From positions 186,001-250,000 of the forward strand of contig CAVSJA010000002.1 in assembly GCA_963728145.1 (NCBI GenBank): DNA of 64,000 nt, read 5' to 3'. The notes under the pieces were generated by a model. The model saw only the letters and a list, made by a program, of their open reading frames with translations. It was not told where the DNA came from and made no database searches. The position numbers and the translations under genes were made by a program. The stretch comes from CAVSJA01 sp963728145. Its GTDB lineage: Bacteria; Bacteroidota; Bacteroidia; Chitinophagales; Chitinophagaceae. Below, in pieces: positions 17,142 through 26,339 of the stretch. Every line of letters begins with the position of its first letter. Positions within the stretch are counted from its first letter, which is position 1.

Positions 17142-18020
17142 ATGAAAATAGCTATCTACAGCCGGGTGGTAGAATTTGATCAGCAGAAGGAAGTACAACA
17201 ATTGTTTGAAGAACTGGCCAAAGAAAATATTGAACCGGTAATTTGGCAACCCTTTCTCGATACCATTAAATCGGATATTAAGATTCCTTCAAAGATTTCT
17301 ATTTTCAGCAATTCAGAAGAGCTGGATGACTCAATCGATTTCCTCATAAGCCTTGGTGGCGATGGTACCCTATTGGATACCGTTACTCTCATCAGGGACA
17401 AAAACATTCCTGTATTGGGAATCAATTTTGGAAGGCTGGGTTTTCTTGCAAGTATTGGCCGGAAGGAATTGCACACTGCAGTTCGATCATTGATAAAACG
17501 TACTATCGTAATCGATAAACGTTCATTGATCCATCTCGACGCAAACAAACAGCTCTTTGGAGAAGTACCGTATGGGTTAAACGAATTCGCAATCCATAAA
17601 ACAGATACTTCGCCAATGATCAAGATACACACCTACCTCAATGGCGAGTTTTTGAACACTTATTGGTGTGATGGAGTAATTGTTGCTACCCCAACGGGTT
17701 CAACGGGGTATTCATTAAGTTGTAATGGACCGGTCGTGTTCCCTGAGTCCGCGAGTTTTGTAATTACGCCGGTAGCACCTCATAACCTTAATGTACGACC
17801 ACTGGTGGTTCCTGATGATAATATTATATCCTTTGAAGTTGAGGGCAGGGCAGACCAGTTCATTTGTGCGCTTGATTCCAGGAAAGAAATTGTCGACAAA
17901 AAGGTTCAGCTTGCGGTCCGCCGTGAATCCTTCACCATCAGCCTGGTTCGCCTTAACGAGAATAACTTTCTGCAAACCCTGCGGAACAAGCTATCCTGGG
18001 GGCTGGATACCAGGAATTAA
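17142..18020 (+). CDS. nadK: NAD kinase
   Basis: 292 residues. It makes NADP from NAD with ATP (or polyphosphate) in the cytoplasm. Signature motifs: SLGGDGTLLDTV near residue 73, LGINFGRLGFLA near 93, YWCDGVIVATPTGSTGYSLSCNGPVV near residue 170-195, and the C-terminal VAPHNLNVRPLVVPDD. All conserved NadK blocks are intact. It is part of the conserved Bacteroidota order nadK - DUF6089 - uppS - bamA. Confidence 0.95.
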   Translation: MKIAIYSRVVEFDQQKEVQQLFEELAKENIEPVIWQPFLDTIKSDIKIPSKISIFSNSEELDDSIDFLISLGGDGTLLDTVTLIRDKNIPVLGINFGRLGFLASIGRKELHTAVRSLIKRTIVIDKRSLIHLDANKQLFGEVPYGLNEFAIHKTDTSPMIKIHTYLNGEFLNTYWCDGVIVATPTGSTGYSLSCNGPVVFPESASFVITPVAPHNLNVRPLVVPDDNIISFEVEGRADQFICALDSRKEIVDKKVQLAVRRESFTISLVRLNENNFLQTLRNKLSWGLDTRN

Positions 18021-18181
18021 CAGAATCCTTATCAGAAAACCCCGGATTTCCCGTTTCAGGAGCGGACGCATTATTAATTCTTCTTTATTGATTTCTTTCT
18101 ACGCTTAAGTAATAGTTGATTTGTTAGGGTAAACCCTGACAGAATCCCTAGTGGAATCGATAATTTTATTATTTTGCGTTT

Positions 18182-19042
18182 ATGAAGAAACTGTTTGCTG
18201 CAGCGGTTTGTACGCTCCTCCTTGCGAGTTCGAAACAATCAAATGCCCAATGGGAAAGTATCGTTCAGGAAGGTGAGATTGGTTTTTCATTAGGGGCAAC
18301 TCATTATTTCGGTGACCTTAATACAAGTGGACGCCTCAATAGACCAAAACTAGCCATTGGCGCTTTTTTCCGTAAACAGTTCGGTAATTATATAGCCATG
18401 CGAGTAAATGCACATTTTGCGCAATTGGGCTATTCAGATATTTATAATACTCACAACGAATACCAGCGCAGAAGAAACCTCAGTTTCAACACAAATATTT
18501 TCGAACTGGCATTACAGGGAGATTTTAATTTCTTCAAGTTTGTTCCGGGCGATCCATACCATTCTTTTACTCCTTATGTCACATTAGGCATTGGAGTATT
18601 TAGTTATGATCCTTATGCCTTCCTGAATGGGAGAAAAGAATTTCTCCGTCCGCTTGGTACCGAAGGTCAGGGTAGCTCTGCTTATCCTGATAGAACCCCT
18701 TATGGTACCATGGGCATTTGCGTGCCACTTGGCGCTGGCGTAAAATATGCTTTGAATGACAGGATGAATATTGGATTTGAGCTCTCTTACCGTTTTACCG
18801 GCACGGACTACCTGGATGATGTAAGCAAAACCTATGTTGGTGCCGATAAATTTCCCAATCTTCCAGACGGTAGTCCATCTGTAGCCCAACTGCTGCAGGA
18901 CCGTTCTTATGAAACAGGGGATATAATTGGAATTGAAGGAAGGCAAAGAGGCTTACCCAACCAAAAGGATCAATATATTATAGCGGAAGTGACATTTTCC
19001 TTCAATCTTACTTCTTACCGTTGTCCCACGGCCAAATACTGA
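18182..19042 (+). CDS. DUF6089 outer-membrane beta-barrel protein
   Basis: 286 residues. The signal peptide is MKKLFAAAVCTLLLASSKQSNAQ. The mature part begins with EGEIGFSLGATHYFGDLNTSG, typical of DUF6089, and shows alternating aromatic and hydrophobic beta strands that would make an eight- to ten-stranded barrel. A periplasm-side or extracellular loop contains GRKEFLRPLGTEGQGS. The family lies between nadK and uppS/bamA throughout Bacteroidota. The function is unsettled, but a role in envelope assembly fits the neighbours. Confidence 0.8.
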   Translation: MKKLFAAAVCTLLLASSKQSNAQWESIVQEGEIGFSLGATHYFGDLNTSGRLNRPKLAIGAFFRKQFGNYIAMRVNAHFAQLGYSDIYNTHNEYQRRRNLSFNTNIFELALQGDFNFFKFVPGDPYHSFTPYVTLGIGVFSYDPYAFLNGRKEFLRPLGTEGQGSSAYPDRTPYGTMGICVPLGAGVKYALNDRMNIGFELSYRFTGTDYLDDVSKTYVGADKFPNLPDGSPSVAQLLQDRSYETGDIIGIEGRQRGLPNQKDQYIIAEVTFSFNLTSYRCPTAKY

Positions 19043-19161
19043 TCTGAACCGAAGTCCCGAACCTCGAAACTGTATTCCATAATACAGAAGTCAGCTTTTT
19101 AAAATACTGCAGGCTGAATTGCGTTATACTATTGTAAATGCTGGGTTTATGCCTTATTTTG

Positions 19162-19190
19162 CCCGCCCGACAGAACGTCGTTCGGGCGGG
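19162..19190. repeat. GC-rich hairpin
   Basis: CCCGCCCGA (19162-19170) pairs with TCGGGCGGG (19182-19190), a 9-bp stem with an 11-nt loop. No T run follows on either strand. It lies between DUF6089 and the MBOAT gene. Confidence 0.75.
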
Positions 19191-19240
19191 GCGGCCCTGA
19201 CCTAAGGTTCGGAACCTTACCTCTAACCTAATTGTGCTGT

Positions 19241-20683
19241 ATGCTTTTCAACTCATTTCAGTTTCTCATTTTCTTCATCGTTGTAACTACAGCCTATTTC
19301 ACATTGCCACATAAATACCGGTGGATGCTATTGCTGGCAGCCAGTAGTTATTTCTACATGGTTTTTGTACCAGTGTACATCTTGATTCTGGGGTTTACAA
19401 TTGTGGTGGACTATTTCGCAGGAATCTATATTGAAAAATCGCAGGGTAAAAAACGAAAATGGTTTCTTGTTGCGAGTTTGATCGCGAATATTGGCGTGCT
19501 TGCGGTATTCAAGTATTACAATTTTCTCAATGATAACTTAACCGTATTACTTCATGGTACGGGATATGAAAATCCTATCCCGTACCTGTCAATATTATTA
19601 CCGATCGGTCTTTCCTTCCATACTTTCCAGGCAATGAGTTATACCATTGAAGTATACAGGGGAAATCAAAAGTCCGAACGAAACTTTGGGATCTATGCGC
19701 TTTATGTAATGTTCTATCCCCAATTGGTAGCCGGTCCGATTGAACGTCCGCAAAATTTATTGCATCAGTTTTATGAGAAACATTCATTCGATTATGATCG
19801 TGTGACGAGTGGTTTGAAATTGATGGCCTGGGGTCTCTTCAAAAAAATGATCATTGCTGACCGGCTCGCCTATGTAACAGATACGATTTACAATAATCCG
19901 CAGGCGCATGATAGCATACCCATAATTATTGGAACAGTCTTCTTCGCGTTCCAGATCTACTGCGATTTCTCGGGTTATTCTGATATCGCTATTGGTTCAG
20001 CACAAGTGATGGGCTTTAAGCTGATGCGGAACTTCAATCGACCTTACCTTTCTAAATCTATTTCTGAGTTCTGGGGCAGATGGCATATTTCTCTGTCTAC
20101 CTGGTTCAAAGATTATCTCTATATACCGCTCGGAGGTAACAGGGTGTCGATACCGCGATGGTATTTCAACCTTTTCATTGTATTCCTGATCAGTGGCCTT
20201 TGGCATGGTGCAAACTGGACCTTCATTATTTGGGGAGGGCTGCATGGCTTCTATCTCGTATTCGCACTGGTGACTGAAAAATTGCGGCGACGCATAAATG
20301 AAAAGATTGGCCTCACCAAACACCCGAAATTATTATCGGTCATGCAGGTGATCACAACTTTTATTCTCGCGGATTTTGCATGGATCTTTTTCCGCGCAAA
20401 TAATGTGACCGATGCATTTCATATAGTAAAGAAAATAACTGTTGATTTTTCGTGGAAGACGAGCAACTGGAATATCGGGCTTGCCCCTATTGATATTGCA
20501 TTGGTCGTCGCAACCATTGTATTCATGGAGTGGATACACGTGCTACAAAATAAGATAAGCATCCGGCATACTATATCGAAGAAGCCATTGGTTTGGAGAT
20601 GGGCAATTTATTGCGGATGGGTAGCAGCAATCATACTGTTTGGTGTATTCGAAGACAGAAACTTTATATATTTCCAGTTTTAA
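19241..20683 (+). CDS. MBOAT family O-acyltransferase
   Basis: 480 residues with about ten to eleven membrane helices. The opening LFNSFQFLIFFIVVTTAYFTLPHKYRW and the interior YPQLVAGPIERPQNLLHQF match AlgI/DltB-like membrane-bound O-acyltransferases. The catalytic His lies in SGLWHGANWTFIIWGGLHGFYL. Such proteins move acyl groups across the membrane to a partner that modifies polysaccharide or teichoic acid. The downstream SGNH-like gene starts 10 nt later and is probably that partner. ATG at 19241 is chosen; an upstream TTG (19232) would add three residues. This pair is inserted inside the nadK-DUF6089-uppS-bamA order. Confidence 0.9.
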   Translation: MLFNSFQFLIFFIVVTTAYFTLPHKYRWMLLLAASSYFYMVFVPVYILILGFTIVVDYFAGIYIEKSQGKKRKWFLVASLIANIGVLAVFKYYNFLNDNLTVLLHGTGYENPIPYLSILLPIGLSFHTFQAMSYTIEVYRGNQKSERNFGIYALYVMFYPQLVAGPIERPQNLLHQFYEKHSFDYDRVTSGLKLMAWGLFKKMIIADRLAYVTDTIYNNPQAHDSIPIIIGTVFFAFQIYCDFSGYSDIAIGSAQVMGFKLMRNFNRPYLSKSISEFWGRWHISLSTWFKDYLYIPLGGNRVSIPRWYFNLFIVFLISGLWHGANWTFIIWGGLHGFYLVFALVTEKLRRRINEKIGLTKHPKLLSVMQVITTFILADFAWIFFRANNVTDAFHIVKKITVDFSWKTSNWNIGLAPIDIALVVATIVFMEWIHVLQNKISIRHTISKKPLVWRWAIYCGWVAAIILFGVFEDRNFIYFQF

Positions 20684-20692
20684 ATTGGATCG

Positions 20693-21652
20693 ATGAAAAA
20701 ACTGATCATTCGTTTATTTTTTCTATTGTTGTTTGGCGTTGTAATGCTCGCGATAAGCGTGCGGCTTCGTACAAACGTGACCGACTACCTGGCGGGGATC
20801 AAGTACAAACATGAATTGATCAGCAAGACTGTTTCCCCAAAGATCATCCTGGTTGGAGGATCTAATTTGCCATTCGGTGTAAATAGTAAGAAGATCAGTG
20901 AGCATTTTAATATGCCGGTGGTGGATATGGGCTTGCACGGAAGCATTGGGTTGAAGTATATGGGAAATGAAGTGAAACCTTATATTAGCGAAGGTGATAT
21001 TGTAGTGATGGTTCCCGAATACGAGCAATTTTATGATAAGAAGGGATCATTAAATGGAGATATCTCACTGCTATACCTCGTGTATGATTTTTATCCCGAA
21101 GGAAGACAATATGTTGGATGGGAACAATGGATGAAATTGACTCCGCTGTTTCCCCAGTATGCATCTTACAAATACAGAAATTTTACAAATTCAAAACTAA
21201 TGTCGTTGTTGAATAAGCCCGACATGAAATTCGATTCAATTTATAACCAGCATGTGTTCGATGAATATGGAGATGCGAATTCGCATAGTCATCTTTCGCC
21301 GCGTCACTTCGAACCTCATCGCAGCGATGCCGGAATCAATCAATCAACCATTGATTACCTGAACAATTTTTATGAATTCGTAAAAGAGAAAAAGGCGCAG
21401 ATGTATTATTCCTACCCTTCGCTGGAGGAAAGATCATATGACCTTTGCATAAAACCCATCGCCATTCTTGAGAAAGAATTAAAAGAACAGGCGAAGTTCC
21501 CCATATTGAACAGCCCGGTTGAATACCGTATGGATAACCGCTATTTCTTTGATACACCCTATCATCTTACAGAAGAAGGAGAGCAACTACGCACTGACAA
21601 ACTGATCGCGGATTTGGAGAAAGCCTTGGGAGCAATGGGCAATAGGCAATGA
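20693..21652 (+). CDS. SGNH-like acyltransferase partner of MBOAT
   Basis: 319 residues. It begins with an N-terminal membrane anchor (LIIRLFFLLLFGVVMLAISV). A Ser-type block GGSNLPFGVNSK near residue 55 and the terminal DTPYHLTEEGEQLRT (Asp and His) fit an SGNH catalytic triad, as in DltD and AlgJ/AlgX. It probably takes acyl groups from the adjacent MBOAT protein and places them on an exported glycan. The C-terminal residues AMGNRQ and the TGA stop are encoded inside a CAATAGG repeat arm, so the repeat reaches into the gene. Confidence 0.7.
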   Translation: MKKLIIRLFFLLLFGVVMLAISVRLRTNVTDYLAGIKYKHELISKTVSPKIILVGGSNLPFGVNSKKISEHFNMPVVDMGLHGSIGLKYMGNEVKPYISEGDIVVMVPEYEQFYDKKGSLNGDISLLYLVYDFYPEGRQYVGWEQWMKLTPLFPQYASYKYRNFTNSKLMSLLNKPDMKFDSIYNQHVFDEYGDANSHSHLSPRHFEPHRSDAGINQSTIDYLNNFYEFVKEKKAQMYYSYPSLEERSYDLCIKPIAILEKELKEQAKFPILNSPVEYRMDNRYFFDTPYHLTEEGEQLRTDKLIADLEKALGAMGNRQ

Positions 21653-21800
21653 GCAATAGGCAACAGGCAATAGGCAATGAGCAATAGGCAATTGACAATT
21701 GGCAAATCATTCAATCAGTTAAATCGATTTCTGCATTAGGTGATTGCCTATTGCTCTATTGCCCTTTGCCTATTGCTCATTGCCTATTGCCCATTGCCTA
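21630..21800. repeat. large CAATAGG-family inverted repeat
   Basis: The first arm (21630-21704) holds about eight CAATAGG/CAATGAG units. The second arm (21742-21800) holds facing CCTATTG units. The spacer is about 37 nt. The left arm overlaps the 3' end of the SGNH-like gene; the right arm ends about 29 nt before the uppS ATG. Confidence 0.95.
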
Positions 21801-21828
21801 TTTGTTCTTACCTTCGCTCCCTTCAAAA

Positions 21829-22629
21829 ATGGAAAGTCTTAAGGAAAATATAGATCTGAAACGCCTGCCCCGCCACATCGCAATCATTATGGATGGGAAC
21901 GGCCGTTGGGCACAGGAAAAAGGGCAGGACCGCCTTTATGGTCATTTTCATGGAGTGGAAAGCGTCCGGAATATTGTGGAAGGAAGCGCAGAGTTGGGAA
22001 TTGAATACCTGACACTTTACGCCTTTAGCACAGAGAATTGGGACAGACCCGCTTATGAAGTCACCGGACTAATGGAATTGCTGGTGGAAACCATCCGCAA
22101 GGAAACGGAGACCCTGAATAAGAATAATATCAAATTGCACGTGATTGGGGATATCAAAATGCTGCCTGAGGATGCAAGGGCGGCATTAAATGAATCTCTG
22201 GAACTCACGGGCGAGAATACAGGGCTTAACCTGATAATGGCCCTCAGCTACAGCAGCCGTTGGGAACTGGTAAATGCGGTAAAACATATCGCAGAAGACG
22301 TGAAATCGGGCCGCCTGAATCCCGAGGCGATCAGCCAGGATACAGTTTCCAGTTACCTTACAACCAGCGCTTTCCCAGATCCGGAATTAATGATAAGGAC
22401 TAGTGGGGAATACCGGATCAGTAATTTCCTGCTTTACCAGCTGGCTTATGCCGAATTATACTTTACCCAGGTGCGTTGGCCCGATTTCAGAAAGGAGAAT
22501 CTTTATGAAGCCATTTTAGACTACCAGAAGCGGGAAAGGAGATTCGGAAAAACTGGAGACCAATTGAAAGAGTCAGGAGTCGGTCCCGATAGCTATCGGG
22601 ATCAGAAGTCGGGAGTTGACGCAAGGTAG
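21829..22629 (+). CDS. uppS: undecaprenyl pyrophosphate synthase (isoprenyl transferase)
   Basis: 266 residues from the ATG at 21829; an in-frame ATG at 21751 lies inside a repeat and is rejected. UppS condenses isopentenyl diphosphate with farnesyl diphosphate to make the C55 lipid carrier for peptidoglycan and other glycans. The motif HIAIIMDGNGRWAQEKG holds the catalytic Asp. YAFSTENWDRP and the closing PELMIRTSGEYRISNFLLYQLAYAELYF are typical of cis-prenyltransferases. The last 17 residues (ESGVGPDSYRDQKSGVDAR) are encoded by an intergenic palindrome and so look like a random extension. Confidence 0.94.
   Translation: MESLKENIDLKRLPRHIAIIMDGNGRWAQEKGQDRLYGHFHGVESVRNIVEGSAELGIEYLTLYAFSTENWDRPAYEVTGLMELLVETIRKETETLNKNNIKLHVIGDIKMLPEDARAALNESLELTGENTGLNLIMALSYSSRWELVNAVKHIAEDVKSGRLNPEAISQDTVSSYLTTSAFPDPELMIRTSGEYRISNFLLYQLAYAELYFTQVRWPDFRKENLYEAILDYQKRERRFGKTGDQLKESGVGPDSYRDQKSGVDAR
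22584..22601. repeat. CCCGATAGCTATCGGG palindrome, copy 1
   Basis: TCCCGATAGCTATCGGGA, a perfect 18-bp palindrome lying within the 3' end of uppS. Two more exact 16-bp copies (30580-30595 and 45505-45520) and two with one mismatch (37621, 50541) occur in the window. Confidence 0.9.
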
Positions 22630-22850
22630 CGTTTGGCGCCTTTTTGTTTTGCGTCCCGATAACCATCGGTTGGCAATGATCGACCCTCACGCGTAGGGTA
22701 AATGGTAGGATACCAAACTCAAAATCTGGAAAATAAAATTTAAAATCACTACTCTCTCTAAATAGAATACTTATCAGGCGTAAAGTCGCATTCTTTTAAC
22801 AAACAGTTTTAATAAATCCCTTTAATTTGCCCACGCATAAAATATCCGGA

Positions 22851-25586
22851 ATGCAGCGTACGTCTACTTTTCCTTTATACATACTGGTTTTGGCTTTGTT
22901 TTGGACAGGCGCTCTGACTGCTCAGGAAAAAACTGATACTGTTCCCGGATCCGTCGACCCAGCGCTTGTGAATATCCTTAATACTTCGGTGCCTAAGGAA
23001 TACGTGATTGCAGGAGTAAAAGTAACCGGTACCAAGCGCTACGATGAACAATTGCTAATCTCCATTGGAGGCATCAACGTCGGTGACAAGGTAATGATTC
23101 CCGGCGGAGACAATTTCAGCAAGGCCATCAACAATCTTTGGAATCAACGACTCTTTTCAAACGTAAAGATTTATTTCACCAAATTGGAAGGAGTCAATCT
23201 CTACATTGAAATCAATGTGACGGAGAGACCTTCGCTTTCAAAGTATTTCCTGAAAGGAATCAAAAAATCAGAGGATGAAGAATTGCGCGGAAAAACAGGA
23301 CTTGTTCCTGCCAGGGCAGTTACTGAGAACGTGATACGAACTGCAGTTGAGAATATCCAGAAATATTATACGGAGAAAGGTTTTCAAAGTGCGCGGGTAA
23401 CCATTGACGAATCACCGGATCCGGCAATACCCAATGCTGTCATCCTTACTTTCAATATTCAAAAAGGGAACAAAGTTCGTATTAGTGATATCCGCATTTC
23501 GGGAAATGAGAATGTAAATCAACTCAAGATCAAAAAGCAGATGAAGGGTACGAAAGAAATGACCCGCATCACGCTTTATCCTGAAAAAGATACTACGGAC
23601 AAGGGCGAATATAAACCAGTAACTTTTAATGAATGGATCGGTTCTGCAGGATTTCTTTCATTGAGCAAAACAAAAGATTTCCTCGATCCCTATTTCCGCT
23701 TTAAGTTGTTCAGCTCTGCCAAATTCAATGATAAAAAATTTGAAGAAGACAAGGAAAAGATCCTCGACCATTATAACTCCATGGGTTTTCGCGATGCTGC
23801 AATTGTGAGAGCCGATACTGTTTATAATAAGAAAGGAAATCTGAATATCTATCTAAAGGTTGACGAAGGAAGAAGATACTATTTCGGAAATATCGCCTGG
23901 AAAGGAAATACAAAATATTCAGATTCTGTTTTGACCTTCCTCCTGGGAATCAGAAAAGGTGATATATATAATATCGAAACACTGAACCGGAAGCTTGGAA
24001 AACAATTATCTCCTGAAGGCGGTGATATCAGCGGTCTTTACATGGATGATGGTTATCTCTTTTTCCGTGTTGATCCGGTTGAAACTGCGGTATATAATGA
24101 TACCATCGATTTTGAAATCAGAATGGTTGAAGGTCCACAGGCGACGATTAAGAACGTTACGATTTCCGGTAATGATAAAACAAAAGAGCACGTTATACGC
24201 AGGGAATTGAGAACACTGCCTGGTGATAAATTCAGCAGAAGTGAATTGATCCGTTCTCAGCGTGAGATTGCCCAATTGAATTACTTTAACCAGGAAAAGA
24301 TTGGAATCAATCCTGTTCCAAACTATGAAGATGGAACAGTTGATATCCATTATTCCCTCGAAGAAAAATCATCTGACCAGCTCGAGCTGAGCGCCGGTTG
24401 GGGTGGAGGTATCGGTTTGACTGGTACACTTGGTGTTTCTTTCAATAACTTTTCAATCAGGAATATCTTCAATAAAAAAGCCTGGGATCCTTTACCAACA
24501 GGTGATGGACAGAAATTGAGTGTTAGAGTACAATCAAATGGTAAAGCGTTCCAGTCTTATAATTTCTCTTTCACCGAACCATGGTTGGGTGGAAAGCGCA
24601 GGAATTCTTTTACAGTAAGTTTATTCAAGAGTATATTCCGCACGGGTGGTATCAACGCGAATGGACAATATTATTATAGTGATACCAACCAATTGAAAAA
24701 CTTCGGAGCTGTAGTTTCTTTGGGTAAGCAATTGAGATGGCCCGATGACTATTTCTCAGTACTATTCTCTTTAAGCTATACTCAATATAAACTGAGAAAC
24801 TATCCGCTCTTCACACCGGATTTCAAAGATGGTACATCAAATAACTTAAGCTTTAAGGTTACCCTTGCGAGAAATTCAGCAGGTCCTAATCCTATCTTTC
24901 CCACGAGTGGATCAAATTTCCTTTTAAGCGGACAATTTACTCCTCCATATAGCTCATTTGAAAAAAATAAATTCATAACCCAACAGGAAAGCTTTGAAAA
25001 GCCAGAATTCCATAAATGGCGTTTCAATGCAGAATGGTTTATTCCAATTGGAAGAGGTTTGGGTGCCGATCGAAGCCGTCAATTTGTATTGCGGGCCGTT
25101 GCCAAGTATGGTTTCATGGGACGTTACAACAAACGCCTCGAGTTCTCTCCATTTGAACGATTCCAGGTTGGAGATGCCGGATTAGCGAACGGTAACTATG
25201 TGCTCGGTTACGATATCATTGCACATCGCGGTTATCCTGTTTATGAAAGTTCCAATCCAAAAGTTAATCCTGATCAACAGAACGCCCAGGAGTTTTTTAC
25301 AATATTCAATAAGTATACATTGGAATTGCGTTTCCCCTTCACTACAAACCCCAGCAGTACAATTTATGGTATGGCATGGTTTGAAGCCGCCAATGGATGG
25401 TATGATTACAAGAGCTACAATCCATTTATCCTTCGTCGAAGCGCTGGTGTGGGTATGCGCTTTTTCCTGCCAATGTTCGGATTACTTGGATTTGACTGGG
25501 GCGTTGGATTCGATCGCATGAAGCCAGGCGGACAATTGAAGGATGCGACACGGTTTACCTTTATGCTTGGATTTGAGCCAGAATAG
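22851..25586 (+). CDS. bamA: outer-membrane assembly factor BamA
   Basis: 911 residues from the ATG at 22851; a TTG at 22827 is less likely. The signal peptide is MQRTSTFPLYILVLALFWTGALTAQ. Five POTRA domains cover about residues 55-470; the last begins VEGPQATIKNVTISGNDKTKEHVI. The C-terminal Omp85 barrel follows, with ELSAGWGGGIGLTGTLGVSFNNFSIRN at its start and FTFMLGFEPE at its end. BamA inserts outer-membrane proteins. It is essential in Gram-negative bacteria and stands here in the expected uppS-bamA-ompH order. Length exceeds E. coli BamA (810), as is usual in this phylum. Confidence 0.95.
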   Translation: MQRTSTFPLYILVLALFWTGALTAQEKTDTVPGSVDPALVNILNTSVPKEYVIAGVKVTGTKRYDEQLLISIGGINVGDKVMIPGGDNFSKAINNLWNQRLFSNVKIYFTKLEGVNLYIEINVTERPSLSKYFLKGIKKSEDEELRGKTGLVPARAVTENVIRTAVENIQKYYTEKGFQSARVTIDESPDPAIPNAVILTFNIQKGNKVRISDIRISGNENVNQLKIKKQMKGTKEMTRITLYPEKDTTDKGEYKPVTFNEWIGSAGFLSLSKTKDFLDPYFRFKLFSSAKFNDKKFEEDKEKILDHYNSMGFRDAAIVRADTVYNKKGNLNIYLKVDEGRRYYFGNIAWKGNTKYSDSVLTFLLGIRKGDIYNIETLNRKLGKQLSPEGGDISGLYMDDGYLFFRVDPVETAVYNDTIDFEIRMVEGPQATIKNVTISGNDKTKEHVIRRELRTLPGDKFSRSELIRSQREIAQLNYFNQEKIGINPVPNYEDGTVDIHYSLEEKSSDQLELSAGWGGGIGLTGTLGVSFNNFSIRNIFNKKAWDPLPTGDGQKLSVRVQSNGKAFQSYNFSFTEPWLGGKRRNSFTVSLFKSIFRTGGINANGQYYYSDTNQLKNFGAVVSLGKQLRWPDDYFSVLFSLSYTQYKLRNYPLFTPDFKDGTSNNLSFKVTLARNSAGPNPIFPTSGSNFLLSGQFTPPYSSFEKNKFITQQESFEKPEFHKWRFNAEWFIPIGRGLGADRSRQFVLRAVAKYGFMGRYNKRLEFSPFERFQVGDAGLANGNYVLGYDIIAHRGYPVYESSNPKVNPDQQNAQEFFTIFNKYTLELRFPFTTNPSSTIYGMAWFEAANGWYDYKSYNPFILRRSAGVGMRFFLPMFGLLGFDWGVGFDRMKPGGQLKDATRFTFMLGFEPE

Positions 25587-25592
25587 TTGACT

Positions 25593-25670
25593 ACAATTAT
25601 TAATTATTTATGATATCGGCTCGCAACTAATTCCAATAATCAATAATCAATAATTAGTAATCAATAATAT
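25593..25670. repeat. AATAATCAAT-family repeat
   Basis: Several AATAATCAAT/AATAATTAG units (25634-25670) face weak TAATTATTTATG words (25597-25612). It belongs to the word family seen at 9791 and 12637 and fills the gap before the first ompH gene. Confidence 0.7.
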
Positions 25671-25706
25671 TGCATCGGTATCGATCATATAAAAAATAGG
25701 TCATTT

Positions 25707-26219
25707 ATGAAAAGGATACTCTTTATACTATTCGCCTTCACACTATTCGGATTCGCAGCGGAAGCACAACGCTATGCAATAGTGGACAGCAAATACATAC
25801 TCGACAAGATGCCTGAGTATAAGGACGCGCAGAAAAAGCTGGACCAGTTCAGCGAGCAGTGGTCAAAGGAAATCGAGGATAAGGAAGCTGTTCTTAACCG
25901 CATGTACAAGGATTTTGAGGCGGAGCAGGTGATGCTTAGCGAAGAATTAAAGAAAAAAAGGGAGGATGAACTCTTTGTCCGCGAAAAGGAAGTAAGGGAT
26001 CTCCAGCGCAAACGCTTTGGTTTTGAGGGAGATTTATTTAAAAAGCGGCAGGAGTTGGTAAAACCAGTACAGGACAAGGTTTACAACGCCATACAGAAAA
26101 TTGCGGTAAGTCGCCAATACGACTTTATTTTAGATAAAAGTGAAGGAATTACCGTTATCTTTGCCGACCCCAAACTAGACCGCAGTGAGGATGTACTCCG
26201 CGAACTGGGTGTTAAATAA
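25707..26219 (+). CDS. ompH: OmpH/Skp-type periplasmic chaperone 1
   Basis: 170 residues. The signal peptide is MKRILFILFAFTLFGFAAEAQ. The mature protein opens with the short strand RYAIVDSKYILDKMPEYKDAQKKLDQF. A long charged coiled coil (residues 45-125) follows, and a closing strand YDFILDKSEGITVIFADPKLD. This is the Skp 'jellyfish' trimer pattern. Skp/OmpH escorts unfolded outer-membrane proteins to BamA. A second paralog follows. Confidence 0.9.
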   Translation: MKRILFILFAFTLFGFAAEAQRYAIVDSKYILDKMPEYKDAQKKLDQFSEQWSKEIEDKEAVLNRMYKDFEAEQVMLSEELKKKREDELFVREKEVRDLQRKRFGFEGDLFKKRQELVKPVQDKVYNAIQKIAVSRQYDFILDKSEGITVIFADPKLDRSEDVLRELGVK

Positions 26220-26339
26220 ACGTAAAACAGGCTGGGGGCGAACAACTACAAATCAGGTATTTTCAACTTAAACTATAATCTCCTGCGCCCCATGCAGCAA
26301 AAAAAGACTTGGGGTGACCTTAAAACAAAACATTCTAAC

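Noticed and set aside
21751..21828. Extended N-terminus for uppS (MLYCPLPIAHCLLPIAYLF)
   Set aside because: It is the translation of the CAATAGG repeat. The ATG at 21829 matches the family start.
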